DNA of 64,000 bases from Leucobacter luti (GTDB taxonomy: Bacteria; Actinomycetota; Actinomycetes; Actinomycetales; Microbacteriaceae). The stretch lies in assembly GCF_019464495.1 (NCBI RefSeq), contig NZ_CP080492.1:1426001-1490000 (forward strand), read 5' to 3'. The position numbers were made by a program, and so were the translations under genes. The number at the start of each line of letters is the position of its first letter. The stretch's first letter is position 1. The notes under the pieces were generated by a model that saw nothing but the letters and a program-made list of their open reading frames with translations, had not been told where the DNA came from and searched no databases. Below, in pieces: positions 33,532 through 45,042 of this stretch.

Positions 33532-35981
33532 TCACCTCGATTCCGTCTCTGCGCGCTGCCTCTGGCCTGCTCTGGCCAGTCTCACGATTCCAAAGGAAGC
33601 GAGCGAGTACCTGGCCGCGAGGCGTGCCCACCGTGAGCGCCCGGCGCGGAGCCCCGCGAGTTCAGCGTCAACGCTGGCCCACACGCGGTCAGCAGCATCG
33701 GGGTCAGCCCCTCCCCTGAGAACACCGCGTGGTCGACCTCGGCGGCGATCCTGAGGCCACCGGGAATGAGAGCGCCAAGGTCGCGCCGGCTCGCCGTGGG
33801 GGTCGAACGTGCGGCCCGCACGGCCCGAATTTCCGGGGTGCCAGCATCCGCGTGTGCGTCAAGCAGTTCTTCCCATGCGCCCAGCACCCGGGTTTCAACG
33901 GTGCCGGAACCGCGGCGGGAGCGGGAGCGCACCCGTTTCACCACGGGGATGAACAACACCAGCACCGCAAGGAGCACCAGCGCGACGATGCCGAGGCCAG
34001 CCCAGCGCACAATCGGCCACCACGAGCTGGGCTCCGTGTCTCCAGTCGTCTGCGACGGCACCGAATCGCCAGCGCCCGAGCCAAATTCGGGATCGCTCTC
34101 AGGCGCATCGAGTTCCTCTGGCACCGTGGCGTGCTCAGGCAAGCGTTCGCCTGAGTCGAGCGCAACGGGCGGAGTGGCGACCTGGGGGTCACGTCAATCG
34201 GGGCCCACACACCGTCAGCACCGCGTGCCTCGATCCACGCCGCCACGTTTGCTCCGGTGCAACTCTGCTCGCACGCCGGAACGCCTGGCACTCCTGCCTC
34301 GCCCATGCGCACTCCGAGGACCACCCGAGCATCAAATCCCATGGCGCGCGCCACCTGCACGGCGGCAGCCGCGAACTGCTCATCATCGCCGATCCCCGAC
34401 ACCAGCGCGGCATCGTCTGCGTCGGCACCTGCGGCTTCCTGCTGCTCATTGAGCTGGGTGAAGAGTTCTTCGGTGCGCGCCGTCGAATGACCGCCAGAGC
34501 TCGCCACGAACCGCGTACCGTATTCAGCGGCGAGTTCGTCGAGCCACAGGCGCTCGTTCTGATCGCTCAGGGCATGGCTGAGATAGCCGCGCTCGCGCAA
34601 CCGCTCGATTGCTGTCTCGAGCCCCTCGCCGCTCGACGGCAGCGACTGTTGCCCGAGCCAGCGATCCAGTTGCGGGAGCTCGGAGAGATCAAGATCCGGG
34701 GTAGCGCGTGCGGGGGCACCCCCAGCTGCGCGTCGGGGGCAGCGCTGAGCTCGACCGTGTACTCGTCTCCTGAGCGGAGGCCCGCAGCCGTCGGCACCGC
34801 GATCCCTGCTCCGGTGTCTCTATCAAGGTAAAACCCATCGCTGAGCTCAGCTGCGCGTGGCCCGGCAAAGCGCGGGGTCGCCGCGAGTTCCGTGGTGAGC
34901 GGCACCCAGATCCCAGAGTATCCCGCAGCGATTTCGACGCGGATCTGCGTCGGGTCGGCCACCGTACCGCCGCTCGGATAGCGAGTGAACGTGCCCGGGC
35001 CGACGCTGACCGTGAAATCGATACCGTTCGAGTGATCGAGCACGGCGAGGCGCAACCGCCCAGGGAGCTTCCCCGCACTCGACACGGTGAAAAGCGGTGC
35101 TTCGAACGCTGCATCGCGTTTCCAGACGCGGTAACTCGCCAGTGGGCTCGTCTGTTCGCGCACGACCACCACGGGGTCAATGCGATCGCGCGGCACCGAG
35201 CGCGGAGTCGTCGCGGCCGCAGGCGCGAGCACGGCTGCCGCGCTGAGCGCGAGCACGACGATGCCGGCCCCGATGGCACCGCGGGTCACGCTGCGACGGC
35301 GCGCACGCGACTCGCGTCCGAGGCGCAGTGCTGCACGGCGCGCGGCTCCCGACGTCCACGAGATCCAGCAAGCGATCACAATTCCGGCGGCGATCCACAC
35401 CGCGAGCTCGCGCGGGGCTGTCACGGTTACGGAGCCCAACAGGAGCGGCTCACTGAGCTCGGCAGGGCCGAACACGGTGCCGTATCCGACCGCTGCGGCA
35501 GCCGGCAGCGCGGCCCACACGGCGCTCTTCGCGTCGCGCAGTGCGAGCCAGGTGCTCGCGGCAACCGATGCGTAGACGAGGACAAAGACTGGCACGAGCA
35601 CGGCCTGATAGGTGCCGAGCGGCAGGGTGAGGGTAAGCACCTGCTTCCACCCGAGCGCCACCGCAGCGAGGCCGTCGCCCAGGCCACGCGGAATACCAGC
35701 CGCTCCGCTCAGCAGCGCGTCCGGCACGGCCAGAGGCACGAGCAGCACCACGAACCCCAGTAGTAGCGCACCTGCAGTGAAACTGCCCCAGCGCCAGAGG
35801 CGACCGGCCAGCACCACTCCATACGCGGCACCCGTCGCTCCGGCGATGAGGAGCCAGAGGTGTTCGCTGCGATAGATCGGCCAGGCCGCAACTGCAGCAA
35901 GGATCCCGATCGCGACCGCGAGCACTCCGCTCCACACGATCTGGGCGGGGTCGCGCGTGCGCGCATCCCAGCGGGGCTCAT
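33532..35981 (-). pseudogene. TgpA-like membrane protein with transglutaminase-like core; four one-base frameshifts as sequenced
   Basis: Corrected product of about 815 residues. The natural start ATG 35981 overlaps the DUF58 stop (ATGA). About seven N-terminal helices (VLAVAIGILAAVAAWPIY onward) match the DUF3488 region. Then come an extracytoplasmic segment, a transglutaminase-like core (DDEQFAAAAVQVARAMGFDARVVLG, GANVAAWIEARG, WAPIDVTP), one TM helix, and a cytoplasmic tail ending ETESR. The as-sequenced frame breaks at G runs 35973-35976, 34712-34716, 34184-34188 and 33700-33703; one added base in each gives continuous family-like sequence ending 2 nt before the next ATG. The catalytic Cys (normally GxCEQF) is Asp and the His of HAW is Ala, so the core is probably not catalytic. 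Confidence 0.8.
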
Positions 35982-37303
35982 ACGGTGGCCCGGCGCAGTA
36001 GCAACTGCGGTAGATCGGTGAGCGCGCCCACGGTCAGGACGCTCCCCACGTCGCTGTGGTGCGCAGCGGGGTCTGCCAGCGGCGCGCAGCGCACTGTGAG
36101 CACCGTGACATCCGGCGGGAATGCGACGGCGGCGCGACGGAGCCTGGTCGGATCGGGGACCCCGCCGGTCACGAGCGCGACCAGCGAGAGCGGGCGCCTG
36201 GACTGCGCGAGACCGCGCGCAATGTACTCGAGGGGTGCGGCTTCGGCGGTGGAGTTCACGCGTGACCACGCGTCGAGCAGCTGTGTCGGAGTGCGCGACG
36301 GCAGCTCTTCCAGACCGTCGATCGCGGATCGCTCGCGGCCTGGTTCCCACTGCGTTCCTACGAAGCGCTCGCGTCCCTCGCGCACAGCCTGCAGCGCAAG
36401 GGAGGCGGCAACGCTCACCCCGAGTTCAAACGCCTCGGCGTTTTCATACTCCGCAAGGTTGGCGTCGAACAGGATCGCAGAACGCGCAGTCTGCGATTCC
36501 TCGTACTGTCGCACCATAATGGTGCCGGTCTTCGCGGTCGAGCGCCAGTGGATGTGGCGCCGCGAGTCACCGTGTGCGTAGTCGCGCACAGCGTGGAAAG
36601 AGAGATCAGCATCCGTCAGACGCTTGCTCGCGTCGCCTTCGAGATCACGCACGAGGCCGGCGGCGCCTGGTGGCAGCGCCGTGGTGATCGGGTGCACGTG
36701 CAGCAGATGTGTGTCTGGCCACGTCAGCTCACGCCGCAGCAGACCAACGGGGTCGCGGCGCGCGAGCGTAACGGGGCCCACCTCGATCACGCCCCGCTGC
36801 GGCGTTGGAACGTCGAGCGGCAGAGTCGTGCTCGAGCCGGGAGCGATCAACGGGATCGGCAGCTCACGCAGCGCAGGGCCGACCGGGAGTTCGGCGGTCG
36901 CGGGGAGAGTGGGCGTGGCACCGGGGTTCTGCACCTCAACTTCGAGACGCACCTCGCCGCCAGCCACCACGCGGAGGCGACTGGCCTCGATCCGGATCTC
37001 GTAGGACCGCCCACCGGCGAGGAACGGCACGGCGACCAGCAGCAGCAGAGCGCCGGCGATCGCAACAGTCCATGCCTCAACCAGACCAAACCCGATACCC
37101 AGGAGCGCGGCGACGATAACCGCGACGATCACGAAGCTACCGGTCGGCGTAATCAGGCGCGAGGTATTCACCCAGGCAGCACGAACTCTCCGCACCGAGC
37201 GGGTCCAGGCGCGGCGACGTTTCGCCGCTCGCGTGAGACCAACGGTGCGCGTGGAGGTCCAAGTCGAGTCGCGTCTGCTCGTCTCGGTGCGACTCGAACT
37301 CAC
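35978..37303 (-). CDS. DUF58-domain protein
   Basis: A 441-residue membrane-associated protein of the MoxR-linked DUF58 family. Two N-terminal helices lie at about 55-95 (GSFVIVAVIVAALLGIGFGL, AIAGALLLLVAVPFLAGG), followed by a beta-rich domain. The DUF58 core has AVRDYAHGDSRRHIHWRSTAKTG-type sequence, with the invariant IHWRSTAK, and then a VWA-like C-terminus. The GTG start overlaps the moxR TGA (GTGA), and its own TGA overlaps the next gene's corrected ATG. MoxR, DUF58 and TgpA genes commonly form one unit in Actinobacteria. The molecular role is unproven; chaperone-like assembly of a surface complex is a common proposal. Confidence 0.88.
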   Translation of the reverse strand: MSSSRTETSRRDSTWTSTRTVGLTRAAKRRRAWTRSVRRVRAAWVNTSRLITPTGSFVIVAVIVAALLGIGFGLVEAWTVAIAGALLLLVAVPFLAGGRSYEIRIEASRLRVVAGGEVRLEVEVQNPGATPTLPATAELPVGPALRELPIPLIAPGSSTTLPLDVPTPQRGVIEVGPVTLARRDPVGLLRRELTWPDTHLLHVHPITTALPPGAAGLVRDLEGDASKRLTDADLSFHAVRDYAHGDSRRHIHWRSTAKTGTIMVRQYEESQTARSAILFDANLAEYENAEAFELGVSVAASLALQAVREGRERFVGTQWEPGRERSAIDGLEELPSRTPTQLLDAWSRVNSTAEAAPLEYIARGLAQSRRPLSLVALVTGGVPDPTRLRRAAVAFPPDVTVLTVRCAPLADPAAHHSDVGSVLTVGALTDLPQLLLRRATV

Positions 37304-38870
37304 GCGGTGCCGTTCTCCTGGGGCATGCGAATGTCGAGTAGCACCTGACCGACGACCTGTTCGGCGGTGACCCCGTCGAATTCGGCCTCCGGCTCGAGCA
37401 CGAGCCGGTGCGCGAGCGCAGGCATCGCGAGGTCGCGCACATCATCAGGGGTGACGTAGTGCCTGCCGTGCGCTGCAGCCCACGCGGAGGCCATCCGCAC
37501 CAGGGCCAGCGCGCCGCGGACGCTCGCGCCGAGACGAACCTCACTCGCCCGACGGGTGGCCTCCACGAGTCGCACCGCATAGTCGGCCACGAGTGGGCTC
37601 ACATGCACGCGGTTCACAAACTCCTGCGCTTGGGCCACCATCGCAGTGGTCACCACTGCGGTGAGCTTCTCCTGGCCGCCGCGGTGCTGCTGCAGGATCC
37701 GCAGCATCGCACTCGCGTCTGGGTAGCCGATCGCAGTCTTGATCATGAACCGGTCGAGCTGCGCCTCAGGCAGCCGGTAGGTGCCCGCCTGCTCGATCGG
37801 GTTCTGTGTCGCGATCACGAGGAACGGACTGCCCACGTCGTGTGACACGCCATCGATTGTGACGCGGCTCTCTTCCATGACCTCAAGGAGCGCGGACTGC
37901 GTCTTCGGGCTCGCGCGGTTGATCTCATCGGCGAGCACCACGTTGGCAAACACCGGGCCCGCGTGAAACTCGAAGACGCCTGCGCGCTGGTCATAAACGG
38001 AGATGCCGGTGACATCGCCCGGGAGCAGATCGGGCGTGAACTGGATCCGCGAAGCCGTGCCCTGAATCACCTCGGCAAGAGAGCGTGCGAGCGCAGTCTT
38101 GCCGGTGCCCGGTACATCTTCCAGCAGCACGTGGCCGCCAGCGAGCGCGCTGGCGAAGACGAGGTCGATCACGCGGCGCTTGCCCTGAATGACCTCGCTC
38201 ACGGCGTCGCCGCAGGCTTGGAACAGCTGCTGCACCCAGCGCGCCTGCTCGGGACGAAGTGCGTCCTGAGCGATCCCGGGCGCGCGGGAGGGCGCGGGAG
38301 ACGATGCTGCCCCGGAGGCCAGGCTCGCAGCACCGGAATGTGAGGCTGACGCGCTTGCGGTTGGGAACGATTGCGCAGGGGGAGGTGAGCACTCGCGGGC
38401 GGGCTCATGGGAGCTGGGGTGCTGGCGGCCCGGCTGCTCGACGCCGGGGCGCTGCGGGGTGACGTGCTCGCCGTGTTCGGGCGCGGCAGCACGACATGCG
38501 GGCCCGTCACTGGCACGCTCTCGGGCGCAGGGACGCTCGCGTGCCCCGCCTGCGTTGGGTGAGCGGCCTCCGACTCCTGAGCCGGCTGCGCGCGCTGAGC
38601 CCGGCTCGGGGACCGGAATGCGCCGGCCGGGATGGCGGCAACGTTGATCGTGTGATCCAGGTCTTCGGTCTCAGACGGCTGCTGCGCGCTCGGCGCGGCG
38701 GCGACGTGCGGCGACGGCACCCGAACAGTGTGGTCGAGATCCGGTCCGGTGCCAGGATCCGATGCACTCGGCGCCGCCTCGTGCGGTGCTGGCTGGTTCA
38801 CTCGAATCGTGTGGTCAAGATCGGCGGCCTCGTCGACGCCGTCGGGAAGGTCTGCAGGCTGAGTGGTCAT
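37300..38870 (-). pseudogene. MoxR-family AAA ATPase with N-terminal DLDHT repeats; one-base frameshift as sequenced
   Basis: AAA+ ATPase of about 523 residues after correction. The C-terminal 310 residues are typical MoxR: Walker A EDVPGTGKTALA, Walker B VLADEINRA, sensor IATQNPIEQAGTYRLPEAQLDRF and the lid. The ATG at 38870 overlaps the stop of the giant upstream gene (ATGA) and opens a 200-residue disordered extension. That extension carries three repeats, DLDHTIRV, DLDHTVRV and DLDHTINV (Thr21, Thr48, Thr74). The frame breaks at G run 38378-38382; one added base joins SAHLP to PAQSFPTASASA and on to the ATPase. The repeats look like phosphorylation or FHA-docking sites for the kinase and FHA proteins of the same operon (inference). 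Confidence 0.85.
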
Positions 38871-41800
38871 GATTCCTCGGGGGCTGGGAGCGCTGAGCTG
38901 AACAGGTATGAGTTGAGTGGCCCGCGCGCTGCTGCGGCGCGTGACAATTCGGTGGGCCGTGGCGCGGCATCCGGGGCGAGCTGCGCGGCAGCGCCCCACC
39001 CGGGGCGGGCGGAGGCGTCGTCGGGGTGGGGACCGGGATCACGCAGACATCGAAGGTGGCCGGCGCGAGCGCTGCAAAGTCGCCCACCCAGGTCACCGTG
39101 AGTTTCGCGTCGGTGCCCGTGGCGGGGCCGAGTGCGTACGTCGCCGAGCCAGCTGCCGCTGATGAGATTCGGAGCTGAGCCGCGAGCAGCTCAGGCCGAG
39201 TGGGGAGCTGTGCCAGGTCGATACACGTCGACGGTGTCGTCTTCTTGATGTCAACCGGCTGCGGTGCGCCGGTCCAGGACACCGGCACCCACTCAGAGCA
39301 CGCACCATTCAGGCACTGCCGCACGGTGATCGCGCCGCCGACTTCAGAATCGAGCACGAAGTCGCGCCCCGTGCTGTAGCTGAGTTTCGCCCCGCCGAGC
39401 TTGCCCGAGATCGTGAGTTTGTCTACCTGCTTGTAGCGCAGGCCCCCACCGTCCTCGACCGGGCTCGTCGAGATCGCGTAGCTCACAACGGGAGGCGGGA
39501 TCGTGCCGCCGATCTGCACCGGTCCCGTCGCAGACGTGCTGATGCCAAATTCGCTGCTCGCGCACGCTGCAGCGGTGTACACCACTCCACGCTTGAGCCT
39601 ACCGAAGTTCGGAGAGTTCTGGCTCCCCCGCGCAAAGCAATCTGGAGCAGCGCTGCCCTCGGCGATTGCAAACTTCCACGTGACCGCTTCATCATGGTGT
39701 GCGCCTGAGCCAGTCACCGCCACGACGGCATCCTGCGAGCCATCGGCACTTGTTGCAGCGGCGCTCTCCAGCTTCGGCGCTCCGATCACGCGCCCGGCGG
39801 CCTCGGCTGTCGCGCCCGTCGCAGATCCACCACCAATCGGCGGCAGCTCGAGCGCGGTCGTCGGGGTCACCATGACAGTGGTCGATCCAACCGGAATCCC
39901 CGTGTACTCGGAGCTCCCGCTGGGACCAGGTATTGCGCCTTTGTCCACTCCGCCGATACTCACGAGGAACTCTCGCGTATCATCGGATCCGGCAATCGCG
40001 ACGCGCAGTCCCCCAGTGGCCTGATCAGTATTGCTGGGGTTCTTGAGCGAGGTGACCGTCACAGTCGGCTGTGCTGGGGAACGGTACGCCCACCCGGGAG
40101 TTTCGGGGGACGGCGCTGACTCCCCCACCGCATTGATCGCACGCGCGGAAAAGCTGTGCCGCTCGCCATTGCGCAGTCCGGAAGCGACGCAGGTGTAAGC
40201 GTCAGGGCCGGACGAGGTGCACTGCGTGTTTCCTGCTCCGCTGAGCTGCACTCCCGTCACTGCCGGGTGCGCGAGGCGTCCGCCAAGGGCCACCTGGAAC
40301 GTCGCGGTCGTGTCAGTGAACGCGGTCTGAGCGATGCTCGTCGGAGCGGCAGGGAGGCCCTGCGCGTCGAACTCGATCGTGCCCGATCCGGTGCGGCCCT
40401 GCGCATCACGGACCGAGAACCCGACCGTGCACACGCCGCCAGCCCCACTGGCGTCTGGCCACGTCACCGAGACGCTGCGTTCATCTGCCACCCCAAACGT
40501 GGCCACAGTGCAGCTGCCACCGTCGACAGACACGAGCGTCAACCCACCGCCGCTCTTGCCAGCGAACGGATCGTACTCTCCCGGAACGCCAATCACGTCA
40601 GCGCCGCAGCTCGCGCCAACCGTGCACTGCAGCGCCACACTGCCAGCCTTCGGAAGATCGCGCGGACTCTCCCCTACTCGCAGAGTGAGCTGCGCAGAAG
40701 ACTCCCCTGCCCCGCTCACCGTGACAGTCGCCGTCTCCTGCACACCGGAGGTTGCGTCGGCTCGCGCCGAGACCGTCGCGCTCTCCCCATCGGACGCAAG
40801 CTCAAACACGCTGCCACCGCCGCTCACGCTGAAGCGGAGTTTGGCGGGATCTCCCGCACGATCTCCCTGCCAGGTGACCATGTCAGCGAGCTGAATTGTC
40901 TCGCTCGCACCAGGGGCGATGGTCCGGGTGAGCGGGCTCAGTTCAGCGATCGGCTCGTTCGGCGTCACGCGAACGGGCACGGGCAGCGAAGTCCAGGCTT
41001 GCTGATCCTCCAGTCGCACATCCATGCGGCAGACGTCGGTCCACGGTCCACCAGCTCCGGTGGTGTAACGGATCGCGTCACCTCCCACCGCCTCACAGCT
41101 CGCCGCCTCGCGGCCTGTGGGGAACACGCCGCTGCGCAGCTGGACGGTATCGTCTGGCCCGACATCGAGCAGATCTGCAATCGCGGTCGTCACCTCCCCG
41201 TTCTCCTTCACCTCGATCGGGGGCAGATTCGGGCGCAGCGTGAGCTGGAGATCTGCAATCGGAGGGATGATGAGTAAGCCGTAGCTGGTGACATCGGTGC
41301 CGCTGGCGTCAGTACCGCTGACGCGGAACACCACGAGGTCGCCCGCTGGATCGTAGCTCCCGGTGATCCGGTTGCCCTTCACCGCGTAGTCCCCCGACTG
41401 TTTGTCCCACAGCGAGAGTTTCAGCGTGGCAGGATCGCCAGCCGGCCAGCGCACTTTGCCTGCCAGCACGTCAATACCGCGGGCTGCGAGGTCTGCGCGA
41501 TCGCGCACGCTCACAATGGTGTCGCTCACGGCAGGCGCCTGCGCACCAACACGCTCGGAGGTTTGCACGACGATGAGGCCCTCGGCGGTACTCGAACTCG
41601 CGCTGGAACGCACTGTGTACCGATACGACACTGTGCCGAGGTCGGAACCGGCGGTGAGCTGAATCCTGCCCTGCTTTAGCTCGGAATCGTCAATGGCAGC
41701 CGCAAGCTTCCGATACTCGGCGCTGTCCTCGCCACCGGCAACATTGGGAACGACCGCTTCGAGACTCAGCTTCCCGCCTGCCGGATCGACATCGTTGTCG

Positions 41801-44800
41801 AGCGGCTGCACCACCGTGCTGTTACCAGGGGTGAGCCGGACCTGATCGGTGATGGTCACTGGCGGACCCGCGTCCTCGCCGGTCACCACGACGTTGAGGG
41901 TGCCCGCACCGATACCACCGTGATCATCAGTGGCGTCGTAGCGCAGTGCATAGGTCCCCGGCGACGTCCCCGGCGCAACTGCGACGTCGATCGCGGTGCC
42001 GGAAGCGGCGATGTTTGCAGCGATTCGCGGATCTCCTGCGGCAGCCACGCCATTGAGCCACACGCGGTCGCCATCCGGGTCTACGCCGGAACGCGGCACC
42101 GTGACGCTCGTCGCGCCGCCCGGCGCGACCCTTGCGGTGAGCGTTGCCGGCTGCGGCTCGCGATTATTCCCCGCGGCGACGACCGTGATGATCACTTCTC
42201 CGTTATCGCTGAGCTCCGGCGCACTCGCGGCGTAGGCCGCGTAGCCGACACGATAGGTCCCCGGTTCATTCGGTGCGAGGTAGCGTAGCGTGCCCCCCGC
42301 CGCGAAGGCGAGTTCGCCCGAGGCGCCGGATCCGGTCACTTCGGGGTGCAGGATCAACCGCTCGCCAGGCGCCGAAACATCATTGTCCAGGACGCGGATG
42401 TCCGCGACGGAGCCGGCGCGCACCGTCGCGGTGTCGGCCACCGCGATCACCGCTGAACCGCTCGATTCAGGCACTTCGAACACCGTGAGCCTGCCGCGTG
42501 CGGTGGCATCTCCCTCGGCCACAGTGATGTCTGCCGACCCGATCCGGCCGGGGGCGCCATCGGTGGTAGTGCCAGCCACGCGCACCCGCGAGTGTTCGAT
42601 CACGTCAGAGCGCAGGTCCCCATCGACCACGCTGGCGTCCACCACAGCGAGCGCTCGTGATGCATTCCCAGGAATCGCAGCGAGCACTTCCACGGTGGCG
42701 TCTGCGAGCGGACGGACGTAGGCGCGCAGCGGAGGGAGAGCGAGGCCGGCACCGGCAGGAGTCGCGGTGACCCGTAGTGCACCGGTCGTCTCCGCTCCGG
42801 TCACCGCATCACGCACGGTCATCACGAACGTTGAGATGCCCGGCTCAGCGGTCGTGATTTCGACGGAACCCGCGACAGGGTGCGTGGTAGCAGTCGCGGC
42901 ACCAGACTGCGGGGCGACATCAACGAGGGTGAAAGATCCAGATCCGCCTGATACGCGATCCAGCGGAGTCAGCGTGGCCGGCGCTCCCACCGCGATCGTC
43001 GCGGCCGTTCCCGTGACGACAGGGAGCGCCTCAGGACGCACGGCGAGGACGAGTTCGCGATCCTGCTCAGCGCCGCGACTGTCGCGCACGGTCAAGCGCA
43101 GGGCAATATCAGAAGCAACAGCTGAGGGGTCGGTGTGGCGCACCGCGAGGCTTCCGTCTGCCGTGACCAGCGCGCGCACCGGGTCGCTGCTCTCCACCGG
43201 CGCAACGTTCGCGAGGGTCATCACGTCGCCCTGCGGATCCACCCAGCCTTCGAGCACCGGGGTCACGAGCGTGCCGCCGGGCACGATCTCTGCGACGCCC
43301 CACTCGCGCTGGCAGCCCGCTACGGGGCACCACTCGGGCGGGGTATTTTCGTCGTCCGCAGCGATCCGAACCGTCACCGTTGCCGCCTGGGACTCCAGCA
43401 CGCCGTCGGAAATACGGTAGGTGAAACTCGCGCTGCCGACCGCGCCCGGTGTGGGTTGCACCACCAGCGTCTGGCGGTCAGGGAGTAGCTGCAGCGTGCC
43501 AAACTCCGCGGGCAGTTTCGACTCTCCGAGCGATTCCGGCACGATCGTGAGCACGTCACGCGAGTTCGCGTCGAAGTCGTTCAAGAGCACCGGCAACGTT
43601 GCCGGTTCTCCCGGTCGCGCTCCGAACTCGTCGTCTACCGCGGTGGGCGCCACCTGCTCGGGGACGTCGTTTACCACAACGGTCCCCTTGACTTCTTGGG
43701 GTGGGATCGCAAGGTTCCACTGCGAAAGCGGGATCAGTGTGCCATCCGGCACGGTCCACAGCATGCCCGTGCGCTGCTCGCTGAGCACTGCCCGGTCGCC
43801 GTTCGTCCTGAATACGGGCAGCAGCTCGGAAGCCTCTCGAACTCCGTCATCGAACTGCAGCGCAATCGGATCACCCGAGCCGCGCCACAGCTGCCCAGAT
43901 CCGGTGCCGAGCCAAGCTGCATAGCGGGAACCAGCAACCTCGGTGGGCCTCGCCGGCACCCCCTCCGCCGCGGTTCTCACCGTTTTCCCTGCCTTGGTCA
44001 CGGAGACGAGCCCGTCCTGATCCGCGATGAGCACATCTCGGCCGGTAGCGCCCGTGGAACTCGATTGCAGCAGCGGCGTCGCCCCGAGCTGCAGGGTGAC
44101 CGGGTCGGTGCCAGCGCGGAACAGTCGCCCGTCCTCCGCATCAAGCAGCACCCAATCGGTGCCAACCAGGGTGAGCTGCGGAGACTCGGCCGCCGCTCCC
44201 GGCAGCTGCTCGGCCGCCCCGATCGTTGGCATGTCCTCCGGAGCAGCCAGCAGGCCCCGCGCGAGGTCAAATCGAGTGACCTCATCCGTCTCGATCGAGT
44301 AGACCGCGAGGACGCCCTTCTCGGTGAGCGCGAGAGCCGCTGCCGGAGCCGAGGCTGCGCTTTCCGCGCGATCCGCCCCGTCCTCGTCTTCGGACTTCTC
44401 GGTGCTGGCGGTGAGCGGACGCAGGCCCGAAATTCGCTCCCCGATGGTGGCCACGTCGGCGTCTGCAGCGCCACCAGCTTCAGACAGCGACCCCACGTAC
44501 ACGTCACCGGCCTCTGTGCGGACCGCGACGTATGCTCCGGCCACAAGCACGTCGCGGGTGCCCTCGGGCATGCCCACTCCGGTCGCGGTCGCACTGTCGC
44601 CAGGGGCGTTGACCGCCGTGATCGCCGAGCTTGGCGTTTCGGCCGTTTCTGAGTCCGTCTCAGCCTCGGCTTCCGTGCTCTCGGTTCCGACATCGACGGG
44701 ATTTGCCGCGGCAATCGGCCAGGCACGACCATTGCCATTGGTCAGCAAGATACTGCGGTCGCCAGACTGCACGATGCTGCTGGGCTCGACCACTTTGCGC

Positions 44801-45042
44801 ACGGTGTCCAGTTCACCGGTGTCGGTGTTGACGCGGCCATATTGGCCGGCGTCGCGTGCCACCCATACCCCTGGCTCAACGCGCGGAGTGTCGCGGGCAT
44901 CATAGCCACTCGCAACCACTGCGATCGTCGTCACGAGCGCGGCCGCGATGCCAGCGGCCAGCCACGCTCCCAGCCGGGATCGCCGGACTGCGCTGCCACC
45001 GCCGACCGTGTTCCCCCTGTTTCCCCGCCGCCGGGCGGTCAC
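38867..45042 (-). CDS. Giant membrane-anchored Ig-like/fibronectin surface protein of the kinase operon
   Basis: About 2060 residues. GTG 45042 overlaps the kinase stop (GTGA). A short basic cytoplasmic N-terminus is followed by one TM helix (about 24-46, LGAWLAAGIAAALVTTIAVV), so the rest is outside. Next comes a roughly 400-residue region with repeated short beta motifs. Then there are tandem Ig/cadherin-like repeats with LLNDFD, VLDNDV and PLDNDVDP signatures near residues 487, 884 and 1082, and a fibronectin III-like domain near 1580-1650. As sequenced the last residues are Arg/His-rich and run to 38815. Adding one G in the G/C run at 38994-39001 gives PAPGGGAAAQLAPDAAPRP and a TGA at 38867 overlapping the moxR ATG, clearly the natural end. 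Probably a wall-spanning structural protein. Confidence 0.85.

Noticed and set aside
33938..34600. A separate transglutaminase-like gene starting at 34600
   Set aside because: It is the middle of the TgpA-like gene displaced by a missing base at 34712-34716; no ribosome site precedes the supposed start.
38199..38999. A separate proline/arginine-rich gene upstream of moxR
   Set aside because: It is the moxR N-terminal extension before the missing base at 38378-38382, and its last third becomes non-protein-like exactly after that run.
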